NCBI RefSeq assembly: GCF_004005995.1
Contig: NZ_CP034767.1
Span: forward strand, 2,232,001-2,296,000
Length of the DNA: 64,000 nucleotides
Reading direction: 5' to 3'
Origin: Devosia sp. 1566
GTDB taxonomy: Bacteria; Pseudomonadota; Alphaproteobacteria; Rhizobiales; Devosiaceae
In this document: positions 57,411 through 64,000 of the stretch, one piece after another
How positions within the stretch are numbered: position 1 is the stretch's first letter
Layout of the letters: each line of letters opens with the position of its first letter
Program-made: the position numbers and the translations under genes
The notes under the pieces: model-generated
Seen by the model: the letters and a program-made list of their open reading frames with translations, nothing else
Database searches by the model: none
Told to the model about the DNA's origin: nothing

Positions 57411-59120
57411 TTAGTAAACGCCAGCGGGCTTCAGCGCCTGATCAAGCGCTTCGGAGAAATCGGGCGCGATGCCCAGCATGGGCGCAACGCGCTGCACGAT
57501 GCGGCCGGTGACGGTGCCGGCATTCCAGCCCGCGGTGGTGCCGGACTGCGGGTTTTCGGCCTTGGGCTCGTCAACCATGATCACCATTGCATAGCGTGGA
57601 TTGTCCAGCGGGAAAGCCGACGCAAAGAAGTTGGTGACTTTGCTGGAAGAATAGCGGCCGTCAACCACCTTTTCGGCCGTGCCGGTCTTGCCGCCGACGC
57701 GATAACCCAGCGCTTCCTTGTTCATCTGCGAGCCCGAACCTTCAAGGGCATTAAGCCGCATGAGATAGCGCAGGGCATCACTGGTGGATGGCTGCAGGAC
57801 GCGCCGGTACAGGGACTCGGCCTCTCCCAGGTCACGCTTGTACAGCGTGGGAGGCACGTAATTGCCGCCATTGACGAATGCTGCATAGGCTACCGCCATG
57901 TGCAGAGGGGAGACCGATAAGCCGTGACCGAAAGACGCGGTGGCCGCGCCAACTTCGGACAGTTGCTTGGGAACCGTTGGCAAGCGCATCTCGGGCAGCT
58001 CGAAGGGTACCCGCTGGTCAAAGCCCATCGTGCTCAGGAACTGCCGATAGGGCTCCTTGCCCATGGCCTGCATGATGCGGATCGTGCCGATATTGGACGA
58101 GTATTTATAAACTTCGGGCAGGCTGAGAATGCGGTGCTTGCCGTGGAAGTCATCGATGGTGAAGCGGCCAAAGCGAACGCCGAAGCGCGCATCGAACTGA
58201 TCGCTCACCGATACTGCACCGCTATCGAGTGCACCGGCAATGGTCACGGTCTTGAAGATGGAGCCGGGCTCGAAAATGCCGGCGGTGATACGGTTGAAGC
58301 TGTCCTTGACCAGGGCCGATGCGGGATCATTCGGGTTGAAATCGGGCACCGAGGCGAGCGCAATGACCTCCCCGGTATGCACATCGAGCATGATGCCGGC
58401 GGCAGCGATCGCCTGGTAGCGCGTCATCGCGTCAATCAGCTGCTCGTGCATCACATGCTGGGCGCGCATGTCGATGGAAAGCTCAACCGGGGCCAGCGCA
58501 TTGCCGCGGGCCAGGCCAAGCTCCTGCAGGAGCGCGACGTTCTCGCCATCCATGTGCCGCTCGATGCCGGCGATGCCCTGGTTGTCGATGTTGGTTGAAC
58601 CCAGGATGTGGGATGCTTCCGTCATCCCGGGGTAAAAGCGCTTGGATTCGGTGATGAAGTCGATGCCCGGGATGCCAAGCCGCATCACCCGCTCCTGGAT
58701 GGAGGGCGACAGCTCGCGCTTGAGCCAAACAAAGCCCTTGTCGCCGGTGAGCCGGTCGCGCAGCCACTTCTCGTCGAGATCCGGGATGACCGTGCGCAGT
58801 TTTTGCACGGCTTCTTCCACATCGATGATGCGGCGCGGCTCGGCAAACAGCGAGGGAACACGAATATCGACCGCCATTTCGAGCCCATTGCGGTCAAGAA
58901 TTGGTGGGCGAGTCGCGGTGATCAGGTCGCGTGCCTGCCCTTCGATCGTGGAGTCGGGCACGACCATGCCCAACTGCACCAGCCGCGCGCTCACCAGGGC
59001 AAAACCCAGCACGATCGCGAAGATCATCCAGCGAATGCGCGCCTGGGTGAGATTGCCGCGGACCTTGCGTGCGCCGTCGAGCGAAATGGGCGGGGCAAAA
59101 TTCTCGTGCGCCAAGGCCAT
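57411..59120 (-). CDS. ftsI: FtsI, penicillin-binding protein 3 (569 aa)
   Basis: Septal transpeptidase. Short cytoplasmic tail and membrane helix (residues ~30-50), non-penicillin-binding domain, then the active-site motifs: GSIFKTV (Ser nucleophile, SxxK), SSN in YKYSSNIGTI, and KTGT in VGGKTGTAEKV. Length typical. Start ATG overlaps the ftsL stop (TAATG). Confidence 0.97.
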   Translation of the reverse strand: MALAHENFAPPISLDGARKVRGNLTQARIRWMIFAIVLGFALVSARLVQLGMVVPDSTIEGQARDLITATRPPILDRNGLEMAVDIRVPSLFAEPRRIIDVEEAVQKLRTVIPDLDEKWLRDRLTGDKGFVWLKRELSPSIQERVMRLGIPGIDFITESKRFYPGMTEASHILGSTNIDNQGIAGIERHMDGENVALLQELGLARGNALAPVELSIDMRAQHVMHEQLIDAMTRYQAIAAAGIMLDVHTGEVIALASVPDFNPNDPASALVKDSFNRITAGIFEPGSIFKTVTIAGALDSGAVSVSDQFDARFGVRFGRFTIDDFHGKHRILSLPEVYKYSSNIGTIRIMQAMGKEPYRQFLSTMGFDQRVPFELPEMRLPTVPKQLSEVGAATASFGHGLSVSPLHMAVAYAAFVNGGNYVPPTLYKRDLGEAESLYRRVLQPSTSDALRYLMRLNALEGSGSQMNKEALGYRVGGKTGTAEKVVDGRYSSSKVTNFFASAFPLDNPRYAMVIMVDEPKAENPQSGTTAGWNAGTVTGRIVQRVAPMLGIAPDFSEALDQALKPAGVY

Positions 59121-59503
59121 TACTCAATACCCTCAAGTTCGAGAATAGCGTCGATGGGGTCGATGCCGGCGTCCAGCGATTGGAACAGCGCGTTAAGCGC
59201 GGCGCTGTTGGGCTTGACTGGCCGCATGGGGAGACTCGCAAACGAGCCAAACTGCTCCTGCTTGACCGGCACAATGCCTAGCGCCGCCTGGTGCCGACGA
59301 ACGATCGGATCGATATGGCCGGGCTGGTTGAGCACCGCCCAATCGGCCTTGAGCAGAGAAAGGTCACCCTCCTGCTGGTCGATGCGGGCGATCAGCGCCG
59401 TACGCTCGCTGGCGGTGTGCTCGATGGAGAATTTCAGCGCGTAAACGCCCGAAAGCATCAGCACGCTGGAAAACAGCAGCAGAATGTTGAGGTTGCGGAT
59501 CAT
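59120..59503 (-). CDS. ftsL: Cell division protein FtsL (127 aa)
   Basis: Small bitopic divisome protein. N-terminal helix NILLLFSSVLMLSGVYALKF, then a coiled coil (ERTALIARIDQQEGDLSLLKADWAVLNQPGHI) with the conserved L..P..I element. Sequence is poorly conserved in the family, but position between rsmH and ftsI and topology are decisive. Overlaps rsmH by ATGA. Confidence 0.93.
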   Translation of the reverse strand: MIRNLNILLLFSSVLMLSGVYALKFSIEHTASERTALIARIDQQEGDLSLLKADWAVLNQPGHIDPIVRRHQAALGIVPVKQEQFGSFASLPMRPVKPNSAALNALFQSLDAGIDPIDAILELEGIE

Positions 59504-60501
59504 GCATTTCCCCGGATTGTTGGCACGCCAAGGCCCTCCATTCGCACCGGACGGGCGGGCGCAGCGCCCCGGACCGCCCAGCGCAGAATGGCCGACCGCG
59601 AGCGGCTGTTGCGCTCAAGCTCGACGCTGCCGGGCTTTTTCGCCTTGGCAACTTCGACCCAGCGCCGTTCTTCGCCCACCACCTGCGGCAGGTGCCGTGA
59701 CTGAGTTGGCGCGCCCTTATCGGGATCAAAGAAGCGTTTGACGATGCGGTCTTCAAGGGAGTGGAAGGTAATGATGGCGAGCCGCCCGCCTTCACCTAGC
59801 AGGCGCTCGGCCGCGAACAGGCCCTGGACCAACTGCTCGAACTCGGCATTGACGGCAATACGCAGCGCCTGGAACGAGCGGGTGGCCGGATGGGCATCGC
59901 CGGGTTTGCGGCCGATGGCTTTCTCAATGATGCGGGCCAGCTGCAGAGTTGTTTCGATTGGCGCCTCCTGGCGGGCCGCCACGATGAACTGGGCGATACG
60001 CCGCGACTTGCGTTCTTCGCCGAAGGCATAAAGCAGATTAGCAAGCGCTTCGGCCTCGAGGCCATTGACGAGATCAGCAGCGCTTTCGCCTGCCCCGCTC
60101 ATGCGCATGTCGAGTGGACCCTCGCGCATGAAGGAAAAACCGCGCTCGGCCTCGTCCAGCTGCATTGAGCTGACGCCGATATCGAGCACCACCCCGTCAA
60201 CCGGGCCCTGCTCGCCCGCCAAATCGTCAAGCTGGGAAAATGTGCCCGGCAGAAAGGTAAACCGGTCGGGGTAGTCGGCCTTCAGTGCATTGGCAAAGGG
60301 CAGCACGCTTGGATCGCGATCAATGCCCACGACCTCGGCTCCAGCAACCAAGAGCGCGCGGGAATAGCCGCCGGCACCAAAAGTGCCATCAACGATTCGC
60401 TTGCCATGAACAGGCGCAAACACCGCCAGCACCTCATCGAGGAGCACGGGGATATGCGACATATTCTCTTGGCTGGCTTCGGGCATCTTACTCTTGCCCA
60501 T
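59500..60501 (-). CDS. rsmH: 16S rRNA (cytosine-N4)-methyltransferase (333 aa)
   Basis: Methylates C1402 of 16S rRNA. HIPVLLDEVLAVFAP, SAM motif IVDGTFGAGGYSRALLVAG, DGVVLDIGVSSMQLDEAERGFSF, and FHSLEDRIVKRFF are diagnostic. Several in-frame ATGs (60525, 60501, 60486, 60462) compete. 60501 is chosen for GGAG upstream; 60462 would give MSHIPVLLDEV directly. First gene of the division cluster here; no mraZ precedes it. Confidence 0.94.
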   Translation of the reverse strand: MGKSKMPEASQENMSHIPVLLDEVLAVFAPVHGKRIVDGTFGAGGYSRALLVAGAEVVGIDRDPSVLPFANALKADYPDRFTFLPGTFSQLDDLAGEQGPVDGVVLDIGVSSMQLDEAERGFSFMREGPLDMRMSGAGESAADLVNGLEAEALANLLYAFGEERKSRRIAQFIVAARQEAPIETTLQLARIIEKAIGRKPGDAHPATRSFQALRIAVNAEFEQLVQGLFAAERLLGEGGRLAIITFHSLEDRIVKRFFDPDKGAPTQSRHLPQVVGEERRWVEVAKAKKPGSVELERNSRSRSAILRWAVRGAAPARPVRMEGLGVPTIRGNA

Positions 60502-60518
60502 GCGACCATAACTCCACG

Positions 60519-60534
60519 CCCGCATCGATGCGGG
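60519..60534. promoter_or_regulatory. Perfect palindrome at the rsmH start region
   Basis: CCCGCATCGATGCGGG, a 16-bp perfect palindrome just upstream of the rsmH start. It shares the half-site GCATCG/CGATGC with the palindrome at 60624-60639. Candidate operator; could also form an RNA hairpin. Confidence 0.45.
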
Positions 60535-60623
60535 TCACTCAAACCAAGCTCACTCTTGGACCAGTGTGTTTAAGATTCTGTTTCCCATGTCGCGCGCACG
60601 GCAAGTTGCCGATCACACCCGAC

Positions 60624-60639
60624 GCATCGCGCGCGATGC
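60624..60639. promoter_or_regulatory. Second perfect palindrome in the rsmH/kinase divergent region
   Basis: GCATCGCGCGCGATGC, a 16-bp perfect palindrome with outer half-sites GCATCG and CGATGC. It lies midway between the divergent starts. Confidence 0.45.
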
Positions 60640-60647
60640 CTGCCCAC

Positions 60648-60680
60648 CTGGAGGGCGGAATTCAAGGTTGCCCCCTCCAG
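60648..60680. promoter_or_regulatory. Inverted repeat ahead of the kinase operon
   Basis: CTGGAGGG-N17-CCCTCCAG, perfect 8-bp arms 41 bases before the kinase start. The spacing could fit a dimeric regulator, or an RNA stem with a large loop in the kinase leader. Confidence 0.4.
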
Positions 60681-60720
60681 CGGATTAGGCCATGAACAAC
60701 CGTCACTTCAGGGTAATTTG

Positions 60721-62214
60721 ATGCCGATATCGAACAATGCCTTTGTTCGCGCGACCACCATTCTCTTGTTGGTAGGCTTTTTCGCACTGGTCGGCATTGT
60801 CGGCACGACGATCTGGCTGGTTGAGCGCACCCAGGGCTATTTCAACGAGGTGGTCGTATCGCGCGAGATCCGCAGCGCCGCTACCGATCTGCGCAACGCA
60901 TTGGTGGATGCCGAAACAGGGCAGCGCGGTTTTCTGCTGACAGGCAACGAAGCCTATCTGGAACCCTATACCGGGGCCGTTCAACGACTGCCCGTGTTGC
61001 AGCAGCGGCTCGTCACCGTGCTGGCGCCCTATCCCCAGCTTCGCGAAGGCCTTGTCGAACTCCAATCTGCTATCGACATCAAGCTGCAAGAACTTGCCCG
61101 AACTATTGATCTGATGCGCGCTGGCGATCGCGATGCCGCCCTGGCGATCGTCAACAGCGACACCGGCAATGAGAACATGGGGCGCACCCGCGACTTCCTC
61201 GTGGCGCTGGTGGCAAGCGCACAGGAGCGCCTCGATACCGGCGTGGTCGACCAGCGCAATGCCGCCACCGCGCTGCGTTGGGTCGCCATTTTTGGCGCGC
61301 TGGTGATCGTTGCTGTGGTGGGGGGCTCAGTCTGGACAGCGTTGGCCTATACCAGGGAAATTGCCCGGGCCCGCCGCGAAGTGGAAGAAGCCAATCAAAG
61401 CCTTGAGGAGCGGGTGCAGGAACGCACCGCGGACCTGGGCAAGGCCAATGAGGAAATCCAACGCTTCGCCTACATCGTGACCCATGATCTGCGCGCGCCT
61501 CTCGTCAACATCATGGGGTTTACCAGCGAACTGGAAACCAGCGTCGCTACCCTGCGTGACTATATGAGCGAGCGCGAAGAATCGGGCGATCCGAAATTCG
61601 CCGAGGCGCGCCTGGCCGCCACCGAGGACCTGCCGGAGGCGATCGGCTTTATCCGCTCTTCGACCCGCAAGATGGATGCACTGATCAACGCCATCCTCAA
61701 GATTTCCCGCGAAGGCCGGCGCCAGCTCAAGCCCGAAGCACTGAACCTCGCCGAAATCATCGACGCTTCGGTCAGCGCCATCCAGCATCAGGTGACGGAA
61801 AATGGCGGCTCGGTTACAACCGAGGTCAAGGTCGCACGCCTCGTCACTGACCGGCTTTCGCTGGAACAGGTGCTCGGCAATCTCCTAGACAATGCGGTCA
61901 AGTACCAGGAACCTGGCCGACCGCTGACCGTGGCCATCCGGGCCCTGCCCGCGGAGCGCAACCGACTCAACATCGAAGTGATCGATAACGGCCGCGGCAT
62001 TGCGTCTACTGACCATGAGCGCGTCTTTGAACTTTTCCGCCGCTCTGGTAGCCAGAGCCAACCGGGCGAAGGCATCGGCCTGGCGCATGTGCGCACCATG
62101 GTGCGCAGCCTGGGTGGCGAAATTACCCTCTCCTCGGAGCTGGGCAAAGGAACGACCTTTAGAATCAATCTGCCGCGCGATCTGCGCAGCTATCTCGGGA
62201 GCAATGCAAAATGA
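60721..62214 (+). CDS. Membrane sensor histidine kinase with CHASE3 domain (497 aa)
   Basis: Two membrane helices (residues ~10-33 and ~187-208) flank a CHASE3-type sensory domain (RSAATDLRNALVDAETGQRGFLLTGNEAYLEPY). A coiled coil follows, then a HisKA domain with His255 in VTHDLRAPLVNIMGF. The ATPase domain has N-box LGNLLDNAVKYQ, G1 DNGRGIAS and GEGIGLAHVRTMV. The architecture matches phytochrome-type kinases that signal to Rcp1-like regulators, and such a regulator follows with an ATGA overlap. The stimulus is unknown. ATG start preceded by weak AGGGTAA. Confidence 0.93.
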   Translation: MPISNNAFVRATTILLLVGFFALVGIVGTTIWLVERTQGYFNEVVVSREIRSAATDLRNALVDAETGQRGFLLTGNEAYLEPYTGAVQRLPVLQQRLVTVLAPYPQLREGLVELQSAIDIKLQELARTIDLMRAGDRDAALAIVNSDTGNENMGRTRDFLVALVASAQERLDTGVVDQRNAATALRWVAIFGALVIVAVVGGSVWTALAYTREIARARREVEEANQSLEERVQERTADLGKANEEIQRFAYIVTHDLRAPLVNIMGFTSELETSVATLRDYMSEREESGDPKFAEARLAATEDLPEAIGFIRSSTRKMDALINAILKISREGRRQLKPEALNLAEIIDASVSAIQHQVTENGGSVTTEVKVARLVTDRLSLEQVLGNLLDNAVKYQEPGRPLTVAIRALPAERNRLNIEVIDNGRGIASTDHERVFELFRRSGSQSQPGEGIGLAHVRTMVRSLGGEITLSSELGKGTTFRINLPRDLRSYLGSNAK

Positions 62215-62654
62215 ACTCCGGCACACCCGTCACCATTGTCATGATCGAGGACGACGAGGGGCACGCGCGGCTGATCGAGAAGAACATCCGGCGGGCCGGC
62301 GTCAGCAACCAGATCATCCCCTTCACCGACGGCACCTCGGCGCTGAACTATCTGATGGGCAATGATGGCAGCGGCGAAGTCAGCAGCGGACGGCAATTGC
62401 TGATCCTGCTCGATCTGAACCTGCCCGACATGACCGGCGTCGACATCCTCGAGAAGGTCAAGAGCAACGAACATACCCGCCGCTCGCCGGTCGTGGTGCT
62501 GACCACCACTGATGACCAGCGCGAAATCCAGCGTTGCTATGATCTAGGCGCCAATGTCTATATCACCAAACCGGTCGACTATGACGGGTTTGCCAACGCG
62601 ATTCGCCAGTTGGGATTGTTTTTCTCGGTGATTCAGGTTCCGGAAGCCGACTGA
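62211..62654 (+). CDS. Single-domain response regulator, Rcp1-like (147 aa)
   Basis: Receiver domain only: acidic pocket IEDDEGHARLIEKNIRRAG, phosphoacceptor Asp68 in LILLDLNLPDMTGVDIL, switch Thr in VVVLTTTDD, Lys120 in VYITKPVDYDGF. The layout (longer loop before the Asp, TKPVD) is that of Rcp1-type regulators paired with phytochrome-like kinases. No output domain, so it passes phosphate or binds a partner, probably the next protein. ATGA overlap with the kinase gene. Confidence 0.93.
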   Translation: MNSGTPVTIVMIEDDEGHARLIEKNIRRAGVSNQIIPFTDGTSALNYLMGNDGSGEVSSGRQLLILLDLNLPDMTGVDILEKVKSNEHTRRSPVVVLTTTDDQREIQRCYDLGANVYITKPVDYDGFANAIRQLGLFFSVIQVPEAD

Positions 62655-62657
62655 CCC

Positions 62658-63695
62658 ATGCCTAACCGCACGCCCTATGTGCTCTATATCGATGACGATG
62701 CCGGCCTTGCACGCCTTGTGCAGAAGGCAATAGAGCGACGCGGCTATATCTTCGAGCATGCAACGACGGGCGAACAAGGCCTGGCGCGCATTGCGCAAGG
62801 CGGCATCGACGTGGTGGCGCTGGATCATAATCTGCCCACCGGCACCGGGCTCGATGTTCTGGCTCAACTGGCCGATATGCCTGACCGGCCGGCGGTGGTT
62901 TATGTCACTGGCACGGTGGAAACGGCCGTGGCGGTGGCGGCGCTCAAGGCGGGCGCGGCCGATTACGTCCTTAAAACCGTCGACATGGACTTCCTGGAAC
63001 TCCTGACCAGCGCGATCGGCCATGCCGTGGACCTGCAACGCCTCAACCGCGCCAAGGCCAAGGCGGAGCAGGAAATGCGCGAGGCCAAAGACCGCGCCGA
63101 AACGCTGCTGGGCGAGGTCAACCACCGCGTGGCCAATAGCCTGGCGATGGTGGCGGCGTTGGTGGGCCTGCAGGCCAATGCCATCACCAATGAGGAAGCT
63201 CGCAGCGCGCTGGCCGAAACCCAGGCCCGCATCCAGGCTATCGCGGGCGTGCACCGGCATCTCTACACCACTGACGATGTGCGCTCGGTCCATATTGGCG
63301 AATATCTGCAAAGCCTTGCCGCCGAACTTGAAACCTCGATGCAGGCGGCGGGCAGCCTTTCGCGCATCCTCGTTGCGGTCGAGAACATCTCCATTCCCAC
63401 GGAAAAGGCCGCTTCGGTGGGTGTTATCGTGACCGAGCTCGTCACCAACGCCATCAAATACGCCTATGGCGCCGATGCCGGGGGCGAAGTGCGCATCAGC
63501 GTTGCCCGCAAGGGCGAACTGATCGACCTGGTGGTGGAAGACGATGGCATCGGCTGGAATGGCACCGGCAAGCCCCAGGGCACGGGCCTGGGCAGCCGTA
63601 TTGTCAAGGCAATGGCCCACGGCCTTGGGGGCACTGTCGCCTATCAGGCCGAGGGACGCGGCACCCGCGTGTCGCTCCAGTTCTCTGCCTCTTAA
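62658..63695 (+). CDS. Receiver-HisKA_2/HWE hybrid histidine kinase (345 aa)
   Basis: N-terminal receiver (YIDDDAGLARLVQKA, Asp56 in VVALDHNLPTG, Lys106 in DYVLKT), coiled linker, then a HisKA_2 dimerisation domain with His156 in GEVNHRVANSLAMVAALVGLQA. The ATPase domain has ELVTNAIKYAYG and DDGIGW. No membrane segment. Kinases of this kind feed general stress or chemotactic networks in Alphaproteobacteria. Three bases after the response regulator, so the three genes form one operon. The stop lies next to the 3' end of rnpB on the other strand. Confidence 0.92.
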   Translation: MPNRTPYVLYIDDDAGLARLVQKAIERRGYIFEHATTGEQGLARIAQGGIDVVALDHNLPTGTGLDVLAQLADMPDRPAVVYVTGTVETAVAVAALKAGAADYVLKTVDMDFLELLTSAIGHAVDLQRLNRAKAKAEQEMREAKDRAETLLGEVNHRVANSLAMVAALVGLQANAITNEEARSALAETQARIQAIAGVHRHLYTTDDVRSVHIGEYLQSLAAELETSMQAAGSLSRILVAVENISIPTEKAASVGVIVTELVTNAIKYAYGADAGGEVRISVARKGELIDLVVEDDGIGWNGTGKPQGTGLGSRIVKAMAHGLGGTVAYQAEGRGTRVSLQFSAS

Positions 63696-63698
63696 AAG

Positions 63699-64000
63699 GC
63701 GCCAGTTGACCTGTAAGCCGGGTTCTGTAGGGCACCGCGCTTGCGCGCGGTACGTGGTGACCATTCATCTAGGACGCCTGTTGCCAGGCGCCTCGTGCAA
63801 CCAACCCGGATGATCTGGCCTCAAAACCGGCTGGGGCATGAAGCCCCGCGTCATCCCTATTTGGTCTTGCTCCCGGTGGGGTTTACCGTGCGGTTCCCAT
63901 TGCTGGGTCCCCGGTGCGCTCTTACCGCACCCTTTCATCCTTACTCCGGCGCGCCGGAGCGGTTTGCTTTCTGTGGCACTTTCCCTGAGGTCGCCCTCGC
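63699..64000 (-). ncRNA. rnpB: RNase P RNA, bacterial class A, partial (5' end beyond window)
   Basis: Catalytic RNA that trims tRNA 5' ends. The conserved 3' strand ACAGAACCCGGCTTA (63713-63727, read on the minus strand) and the internal GAAAGTGCCACAGAAAGCAAACCGC region (near 63960-63984) are diagnostic. The 5' part, with the first strand of the pseudoknot, lies outside. The 3' end is estimated near a short CTTTT run adjoining the convergent kinase stop codon. Confidence 0.93.

Noticed and set aside
63544..63813. Plus-strand open frame at the right end
   Set aside because: Overlaps the kinase gene end and the RNase P RNA gene on the minus strand; not protein-coding.

Overview
The window looks like a chromosomal segment of an alphaproteobacterium of the order Hyphomicrobiales, possibly close to Devosia. 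This is inferred from the high G+C, a two-piece (circularly permuted) tmRNA beside an alphaproteobacterial SspB, and the gene order miaA/serB/hflKC/folA/thyA and ftsZ-lpxC-bamD-recN. No database search was possible. No phage, insertion sequence, tRNA or CRISPR array was seen.

Region 1 (1-13.2 kb) holds housekeeping genes. It opens with the 5' part of acetolactate synthase ilvI on the minus strand, preceded by a complete transcription attenuator: promoter, a 16-codon leader peptide rich in Leu/Ile/Val, hairpin and terminator. Two near-identical cold-shock genes follow, each with a ~150-nt leader of matching layout. Then come a glycine-zipper lipoprotein, a DUF423 membrane protein, a MATE exporter, miaA and serB (divergent), hflK-hflC, a tightly overlapping DUF4424-GNAT-folA group, thyA, a small YdeI-like protein and a transglutaminase-like protein. 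Two-piece tmRNA with its own promoter comes next.

Region 2 (13.2-27.3 kb) contains sspB (the ClpXP adaptor for tmRNA-tagged proteins), a ribbon-helix-helix protein, a large AsmA-like protein, a UvrD-type helicase, ybjQ, an ABM monooxygenase, prmA, a 43-residue small protein, an Xaa-Pro aminopeptidase, a patch of G/C-rich inverted repeats, a small secreted protein and ligA.

Region 3 (27.3-40.4 kb) is a carbohydrate-utilisation locus. It has a LacI-type regulator, divergent from a Tat-exported OppA-like binding protein, a GHL6-type glycoside hydrolase, two permeases, a double ATPase, a hydroxypyruvate isomerase-like protein, a tartronate-semialdehyde reductase-like protein and a GH42 beta-galactosidase. 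It separates recN from ligA, which are adjacent in many Hyphomicrobiales, so it looks like an insertion into an older gene order.

Region 4 (40.4-60.5 kb, minus strand) is the cell-wall and division (dcw) cluster, transcribed rsmH-ftsL-ftsI-murE-murF-mraY-ftsW-murG-murC-ddl-ftsQ-ftsA, then ftsZ, lpxC, bamD and recN. Most upstream junctions overlap by 1-13 bases. The cluster lacks mraZ, murD and murB at their usual places. ftsA and ftsZ are 568 bases apart, with a strong hairpin after ftsA and candidate control sites before ftsZ.

Region 5 (60.5-64 kb) has a CHASE3 histidine kinase, a single-domain response regulator and a receiver-HisKA_2/HWE kinase in one operon, divergent from rsmH across a 219-bp segment with three perfect inverted repeats. 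The window ends inside the RNase P RNA gene on the minus strand.
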